Assembly: GCF_024105735.1 (NCBI RefSeq)
Contig: NZ_JAAAML010000005.1
Location: 62,001 to 126,000, forward strand
DNA: 64,000 nucleotides
Direction: 5' to 3'
Source of the DNA: Parahoeflea alexandrii
GTDB taxonomy: Bacteria; Pseudomonadota; Alphaproteobacteria; Rhizobiales; Rhizobiaceae
Shown here: positions 59,851 to 64,000 of the stretch, in pieces
Layout: each line of letters starts with the position of its first letter
Numbering within the stretch: position 1 is the stretch's first letter
Notes under the pieces: model-generated
The model's database searches: none
What the model saw: only the letters and a program-made list of their open reading frames with translations
What the model was told of the DNA's origin: nothing
Program-made: the position numbers and the translations under genes

Positions 59851-61059
59851 ATGCCCACCAATCTACGCAGCCACAAGCGCGATGCGCGGTCAGCTTTGGA
59901 AGTCTCACGGCCTATCTCAGCGCCTGACGACACCGCATTGTCTGTTGACCCGCAGCGTCGAGCCTTGCTGGTCGGAGGTATTGCCGCTGCGAGCGGCGCC
60001 GCCATGATGGCGAGTGGCGCAAGGTCGCAGACAAAACCTGATCCGACGACGGATCACGACATGTCCACCGTGATGGACGATCCCTATGCCGCGCCAATGC
60101 CTGGAATGGCTCACGGTAACATGACAACGATTGGCTTGGTTGACCACGCCAGGAACGGCTTCGATCCAACAACCATGCTTACGGACTGGGAGACGGGGCG
60201 GACCGAACAGTTGCCGGATGGTCGGACACTGCGCATCTTCGAAGTCGATGCTATCGACAAGGAAATCGAAATTGCACCCGGCGTCTTCTTCCCCGCATGG
60301 ACCTTTAATGGCCGCGTTCCCGGTCCGGCTTTGAGGGCAAAGGAAGGAGAGCGGCTGCAGATCATTTTCCGCAACTTCGGTTCGCACCCCCATTCCATGC
60401 ACTTCCACGGCATCCATTCGGCACGAATGGACGGCGTTCCCGGGGCTGGATTGATTGGTCCCGGCGAGGAATTCATCTACGAATTCGACGCCAAACCCTT
60501 CGGTTGCCACCTCTATCATTGCCACGCGCTACCGCTGAAGCGGCATATGCACAAGGGCATGTATGGCCTGTTCGTCATTGATCCGGACCCCGCCCTGCAA
60601 CTCGAACATGCGGCAGCGGCTGCCTCCCGCGTGCTCGGCAGTCCGGAGAATGCTGAATGGCAGGAGATGGCGATGGTGATGAACGCTTTTGACACCAACT
60701 TCGATGGTGGGAACGAGGTCTATGCCTGTAACACTGTAGGTCAAGCATATATGAACGTGCCGATCCGCATCGACAAGTCGCGTCCGATCCGCATCTACCT
60801 GTTGAACGTGACCGAGTTTGACCCAATCAACTCCTTCCATCTACACGCCAACTTTTTTAACTATTATGATACCGGCACCACACTGACGCCAACACAGCGC
60901 ACTGTGGATCTGATTATGCAGTGCCAGGCGCAGCGCGGAATCCTTGAGTTCAGTTTTGCTGAACACGAGCCCGGAATGTACATGTTTCACGCACACCAGT
61001 CCGAGTTCACCGAGCTCGGCTGGATCGGCATGTTTGACGTGCAGGAGTCCACCGCATGA
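59851..61059 (+). CDS. two-domain multicopper oxidase
   Basis: This encodes a 402-residue periplasmic oxidase with an RRALLVGGI signal preceded by a 36-residue polar head. Copper residues are MHFHG (H184, H186), the type 1 LYHCH (C224) and later FHLHANFF and MFHAHQSEF. It has only two cupredoxin domains, with the type 1 site in the first, unlike the three-domain oxidases of the copper cluster. Under the MntR box and beside a ZIP transporter, its likely substrate is Mn(II) or Fe(II) rather than Cu(I), by inference. It overlaps the ZIP gene by ATGA. Confidence 0.85.
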   Translation: MPTNLRSHKRDARSALEVSRPISAPDDTALSVDPQRRALLVGGIAAASGAAMMASGARSQTKPDPTTDHDMSTVMDDPYAAPMPGMAHGNMTTIGLVDHARNGFDPTTMLTDWETGRTEQLPDGRTLRIFEVDAIDKEIEIAPGVFFPAWTFNGRVPGPALRAKEGERLQIIFRNFGSHPHSMHFHGIHSARMDGVPGAGLIGPGEEFIYEFDAKPFGCHLYHCHALPLKRHMHKGMYGLFVIDPDPALQLEHAAAAASRVLGSPENAEWQEMAMVMNAFDTNFDGGNEVYACNTVGQAYMNVPIRIDKSRPIRIYLLNVTEFDPINSFHLHANFFNYYDTGTTLTPTQRTVDLIMQCQAQRGILEFSFAEHEPGMYMFHAHQSEFTELGWIGMFDVQESTA

Positions 61060-62243
61060 GCGAGAACAGCCAACCCAAACTGGCCAATTCCGCCCTCACC
61101 CGGCTCGTGCTCGTGCTGTTGCCGCTGGCCACCATGCTTGTCGCCTTCGTCTGGATCGCCTCGCTCGACCCCTTGCGCAGTTTCAATAATGGCGCGCCGC
61201 CGGTTGAGGCCCTAACCGTGGAACGAACCATTCTCGACAAGACAGGGATCGGACTGCAAGTGCGCGCCGGAGGGTCGGACCCCATGGTCATCGCTCAAGT
61301 GGCGGTGGACGACGCATTCTGGTCCTTCACGCAGGACCCTGTCGGACCGATCACGCGAGGAGAGGCCGTCCGGGTGCAGATTCCCTATCCCTGGGTGCTT
61401 GGCGAGGCACATGTGGTCAAACTCCTATCCAACACCGGCACGGCGTTCGAACATGAAATCGCTGTCGCCGTGTCAACGCCAAAGGCAACGAAGTCCCAAT
61501 TGCAGGCGCAGGCACTGGTCGGGGCAATCGTCGGTTTGCTCCCGGTGGCGCTCGGTTTGATGTTCTATCCGGCCATGCGTGGCGTCGGTCGGGCCGGGAT
61601 GAACTTTTTGCTCGCGCTGACTGTGGGCCTGCTGGCGTTCCTCCTCATCGACATGACCGCCGAGGCACTGGAGTTGGCCTCCGAGGCAGCCGCATTGTTT
61701 CAAGGGTCCGCAATGGTCTGGCTGGCGGGCCTGGCGAGCTTTCTGCTGTTAATGGCGATCGGCCGCTGGCGTGGCCAACCCGAAGGTCTGGCGCTCGCAT
61801 ATTTCATCGCCCTTGGCATCGGGCTGCACAATTTCGGTGAGGGTCTGGCGATCGGCGGCGCCTTTGCAGCCGGATCGGCAGGGCTTGGTACCTTCCTCGT
61901 TCTAGGCTTTGCGCTGCATAATGTGACCGAGGGAATCGGCATCGCCGCACCCATGCTGCGGATCCGTCCTCCACTCTGGACATTTGTGGCGCTGACACTA
62001 CTGGCCGGCGGTCCTGCCGTACTGGGTATGTGGGCGGGCAGTCTCGCCTATGCGCCACAATGGTCGGCATTAGTTCTGGCTGTAGGCGCGGGCGCAATCA
62101 TGCAGGTCATGGTTGAGGTCGGCGCCTACCTGATGCGCCAGAATCCTGACCGCCAGGCCGTGTTGCTCTCGCCGGCTGTTCTGGGAGGTTTTCTTGGCGG
62201 GATCGCATTCATGTATGCCACTGCGGCGCTGATTAAGGTCTGA
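61056..62243 (+). CDS. ZIP metal transporter with periplasmic domain
   Basis: This encodes a 395-residue transporter. The ZIP metal sites are GLHNFGEGLAIG (H258, E262) and ALHNVTEGIGI (H288, E292), with eight helices from about residue 150. Unusually, residues 40-145 form an additional beta-rich periplasmic domain before the transporter. ZIP proteins import Zn, Fe or Mn. Co-transcription with the two-domain oxidase suggests that the pair oxidises and handles one metal together. Codon overlap with the oxidase stop supports this. Confidence 0.85.
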   Translation: MSENSQPKLANSALTRLVLVLLPLATMLVAFVWIASLDPLRSFNNGAPPVEALTVERTILDKTGIGLQVRAGGSDPMVIAQVAVDDAFWSFTQDPVGPITRGEAVRVQIPYPWVLGEAHVVKLLSNTGTAFEHEIAVAVSTPKATKSQLQAQALVGAIVGLLPVALGLMFYPAMRGVGRAGMNFLLALTVGLLAFLLIDMTAEALELASEAAALFQGSAMVWLAGLASFLLLMAIGRWRGQPEGLALAYFIALGIGLHNFGEGLAIGGAFAAGSAGLGTFLVLGFALHNVTEGIGIAAPMLRIRPPLWTFVALTLLAGGPAVLGMWAGSLAYAPQWSALVLAVGAGAIMQVMVEVGAYLMRQNPDRQAVLLSPAVLGGFLGGIAFMYATAALIKV

Positions 62244-62374
62244 CCCAACCGGCCCGGCCGAATCGTTCGGCAATAGTTTGCGCTACCGAATTGCCTCCGT
62301 GGGAACTTTCCCGCATGGCAGCAGTTCGGGCGCATGTTGGTCAGCGCGGCCTGTCAAGAAAGGCCGCACCATGA

Positions 62375-62396
62375 AAAGTTAGCGAAAGCTAATTAT
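62375..62396 (+). promoter_or_regulatory. MntR box before mntH
   Basis: AAAGTTAG-N6-CTAATTAT repeats the left arm and most of the right arm of the box at 59781, with the same 6-base centre. It lies 45 bases before the ATG of mntH. Similar position and spacing strongly suggest common MntR control. Confidence 0.75.
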
Positions 62397-62441
62397 ACAT
62401 CTGTAGCCTCTCATAAGGTTTTTGATAGAAATCCGAATACC

Positions 62442-63090
62442 ATGACCCGATCAGCCTGGCGCCAGGAGCGCGAAGCGCCCTCCATGTCGGAGCTGTTTAG
62501 AACCATCGCCGTGGGCAATGGAGGCACCAGCCGATTCCGCCGCTTTCTGGCCTTTGTCGGCCCCGGTTATCTAGTAGCTGTGGGCTACATGGACCCGGGT
62601 AACTGGGCAACATCGCTCGCGGGGGGCGCAGCGTTCGGCTACACGCTGCTGTTCGTGGCGCTTTTGTCCAACATCATGGCGATCCTGCTGCAGTCGCTGT
62701 GCGCGCGGCGGGCGGTCGCCTCGGGCTGATCCTGAATGGGGCGCGGTGATCGCCGGCTTTGCACCAAGCCGCGAGATTGTCAGCAATCCCACGATGCTCT
62801 ATCTCGCGTTGGGGATCATCGGGGCGACCGTGATGCCACATAATCTTTATCTGCATTCCGGCATCGTGCAGACCCGCGCCTACGGACTTGATTTCGCCGC
62901 CAAACGCGAAGCACTGCGACATGCGACTGGGATTCGACCATCGCGCTAATGTTCGCTCTAACAATCAACGCCTCGATCTTGATCCTTGCAGCAGCGGCTT
63001 TCTACACTGTGGGCAAAAATGACCTGGCTGAAATCGACAAGGCGTATCTGCTCTTAGAGCCATTATTGGGGTCGGCGCTGGCGCCGATCC
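62442..63090 (+). pseudogene. mntH: mntH, disrupted Mn2+/H+ symporter
   Basis: The N-terminus with [20 protein letters not shown] (TM1 DPGN motif) is in frame to a TGA at 62727-62729. About 85 codons are then missing. The frame resumes as [14 protein letters not shown] with [15 protein letters not shown] (TM6 MPH motif). A one-base loss near 62930 shifts into [18 protein letters not shown]. The rest is cut off by an IS3-type element at 63091. The Nramp gene is therefore triply broken. It is preceded by an intact MntR box. Confidence 0.9.
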
Positions 63091-63149
63091 TGAATAGCCC
63101 CTAGATTTCTGGACACCTTCTTCCCTAATTTTGAGGCAAGGAGGCCATG

Positions 63150-63416
63150 ATGGGCAAAGTCAATTTCAGTGATGATTTCAAGCGGGATGCGGTCGCTCAG
63201 ATAACCGAGCGGGGTTACGCTGTTGCGGAGGTCTCGAAGCGTCTGGGCGTGAGCCCGCATTCGCTCTACGCGTGGACGAAGAAGTTCTCACGGCCGGCTG
63301 GCGGTGACGACAAGGATGCCGAGATCAGACGGTTGAAGCGCGAACTGACCAGGGTCACCGAGGAGCGCGACATCTTAAAAAAAGCCACCGCGTATTTCGC
63401 CAAGGATGCAAAGTGA
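63150..63416 (+). CDS. IS3-family OrfA
   Basis: This encodes an 88-residue protein with a helix-turn-helix (FKRDAVAQITERGYAVAEVSK and LGVSPHSLYAWTKKF), followed by a leucine-zipper-like RRLKRELTRVTEERDIL helix. OrfA binds the transposon ends. A GGAGG site precedes the ATG. The end overlaps OrfB and contains a run of seven A at 63377-63383 for -1 frameshifting. Confidence 0.9.
   Translation: MGKVNFSDDFKRDAVAQITERGYAVAEVSKRLGVSPHSLYAWTKKFSRPAGGDDKDAEIRRLKRELTRVTEERDILKKATAYFAKDAK
63377..63383 (+). other. slippery A7 site for OrfA-OrfB frameshift
   Basis: Seven consecutive A followed by G (ATC TTA AAA AAA GCC in OrfA frame) is the usual slippery heptamer in IS3-group elements. The -1 frame from this site is open into OrfB (RVFRQGCKVRYAF), so a transframe OrfAB transposase can be made. 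Confidence 0.8.
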
Positions 63417-64000
63417 GATACGCGTTCGTGGCAGAACATCGCCCGCTATTTTCGGTGCGGGCGATGTGCCGCTGCCTCCGCATCCAACCGAGCGGCTTTT
63501 ATGCCTGGCTGAAGAACCCGTTGAGCAAACGGGCTCGCGAAGACGCGCGCCAGACCGAGCTCATACACAATGCATGGAAGGACAGCGGCAAGGTTTATGG
63601 CTATCGCAAGCTTCACGACGATCTGCTGGATCAGGGCGAGACGTGCTGTCCAAATCGCGTTGCACGTCTGGCCACACTGGCGGGCATCAAGGCCCAGATC
63701 GGCTACAAGCGTCGGCCAGGAAGCCATGGCGGCAGGCCGTCATTGGTCGTCGACAACACGCTGGATCGGCAGTTCGACGTGGAAGCGCCAGACACGGTGT
63801 GGGTGACGGACATAACCTACATCAGAACGCTGGAAGGCTTCGCCTATCTGGCGGTCGTGATCGACCTATACTCTCGTCGTGTCGTCGGTTGGTCGATACA
63901 GAGCCGTCAGACGACGGACGTGGTCCTGCAGGCTCTGCTCATGGCCGTGTGGCGTAGAAAGCCGAAGAACAGGGTGGTGATCCACTCGGATCAGGGTTCC
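63413..64000 (+). CDS. IS3-family OrfB, partial
   Basis: The -1 frame relative to OrfA encodes an rve-type integrase, with 196 residues present before the window edge. It has an HTH-like YGYRKLHDDLLDQGE box and two of the three acidic residues: VWVTDITYIRT and HSDQGS. The catalytic Glu is beyond the window. GTG at 63413 is a possible internal start, but production by frameshifting is more likely. Confidence 0.88.
   Translation, partial: MRYAFVAEHRPLFSVRAMCRCLRIQPSGFYAWLKNPLSKRAREDARQTELIHNAWKDSGKVYGYRKLHDDLLDQGETCCPNRVARLATLAGIKAQIGYKRRPGSHGGRPSLVVDNTLDRQFDVEAPDTVWVTDITYIRTLEGFAYLAVVIDLYSRRVVGWSIQSRQTTDVVLQALLMAVWRRKPKNRVVIHSDQGS

Larger units (their letters stand above)
63091..64000 (+). 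mobile_element. IS3-family insertion, right end outside window
   Basis: TGAATAGCCCCTAGATTTCTGGACA is typical of the left terminal repeat of IS3-group elements. OrfA and OrfB follow with the usual -1 frame arrangement. The insertion cut mntH after an ALAPI segment. The right end and target duplication are not in the window. Confidence 0.85.

Noticed and set aside
63406-63957. Plus-strand frame overlapping the end of the IS3 element
   Set aside because: It is in the wrong frame; OrfB in the neighbouring frame has integrase motifs and continues to the window end.
1-64000. CRISPR array, rRNA, tRNA or replication origin
   Set aside because: No regularly spaced direct repeats, rRNA segments, cloverleaf or repABC-type genes were seen. 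The DnaA/iteron type of repeat was not found by eye.

Overview
The window looks like part of a large plasmid or integrative element of an alphaproteobacterium of the order Hyphomicrobiales (Rhizobium/Mesorhizobium/Phyllobacteriaceae type). The left 16.5 kb carries an accessory backbone familiar from rhizobial plasmids (DUF736, ArdC, a ParB-like protein, a giant methylase-helicase, DUF3085, DUF1419 and Toprim proteins). The rest is a metal-handling island patched with insertion sequences and dead genes. Placement is by gene content only, and no replication or relaxase gene is visible.

Region 1 (0.4-16.5 kb, all genes on the minus strand) is a GC-rich backbone block. It has an ArdC-type anti-restriction protein, a PemK/MazF-Phd type toxin-antitoxin pair with its own operator, a tightly overlapped run of small unknown genes, a ParB-like protein, a 1701-residue methyltransferase-helicase resembling phage P1 DarB, and a Toprim protein. 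Its long spacers share a structured GC-rich element. Together it resembles the leading region of a conjugative element.

Region 2 (16.9-31.7 kb) is a copper-resistance cluster. It holds three multicopper oxidases, a cupredoxin, a CusF-like protein, a TolC-like lipoprotein, CueR, a cytochrome c and a CopA-type ATPase. Three promoters with the 19-bp spacer typical of MerR-family control (two with clear CueR dyads) outline a CueR regulon.

Region 3 (31.8-39.2 kb) is a compact 13-gene periplasmic operon. It encodes two SCO-like proteins, a PCuAC chaperone, DsbA, CcdA, TlpA, CcmG, a cytochrome c, DUF411, a Met-rich protein and two small membrane proteins. Electrons probably enter through CcdA and serve copper delivery and thiol repair.

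Region 4 (39.3-51.4 kb) has lower GC and looks more patchwork. It combines two transglutaminase-like cysteine peptidases, DsbA, a parvulin, two degenerate PCuAC-like proteins (one here, one in region 2), three L,D-transpeptidases and the ruin of a fourth, with fragments of a TrbI conjugation protein and several transposases. It may be an envelope-maintenance module attached to the copper genes.

Region 5 (51.9-64 kb) follows an IS5-type element. A MerR-family regulator with a 19-bp-spacer promoter controls a ZntA/PbrA-type ATPase followed by two methyltransferases, LspA, DsbB and DsbA. Next, MntR diverges from a two-domain multicopper oxidase and a ZIP transporter. The same dyad recurs before an mntH that is ruined by an internal deletion, a frameshift and an IS3-family insertion running off the window.
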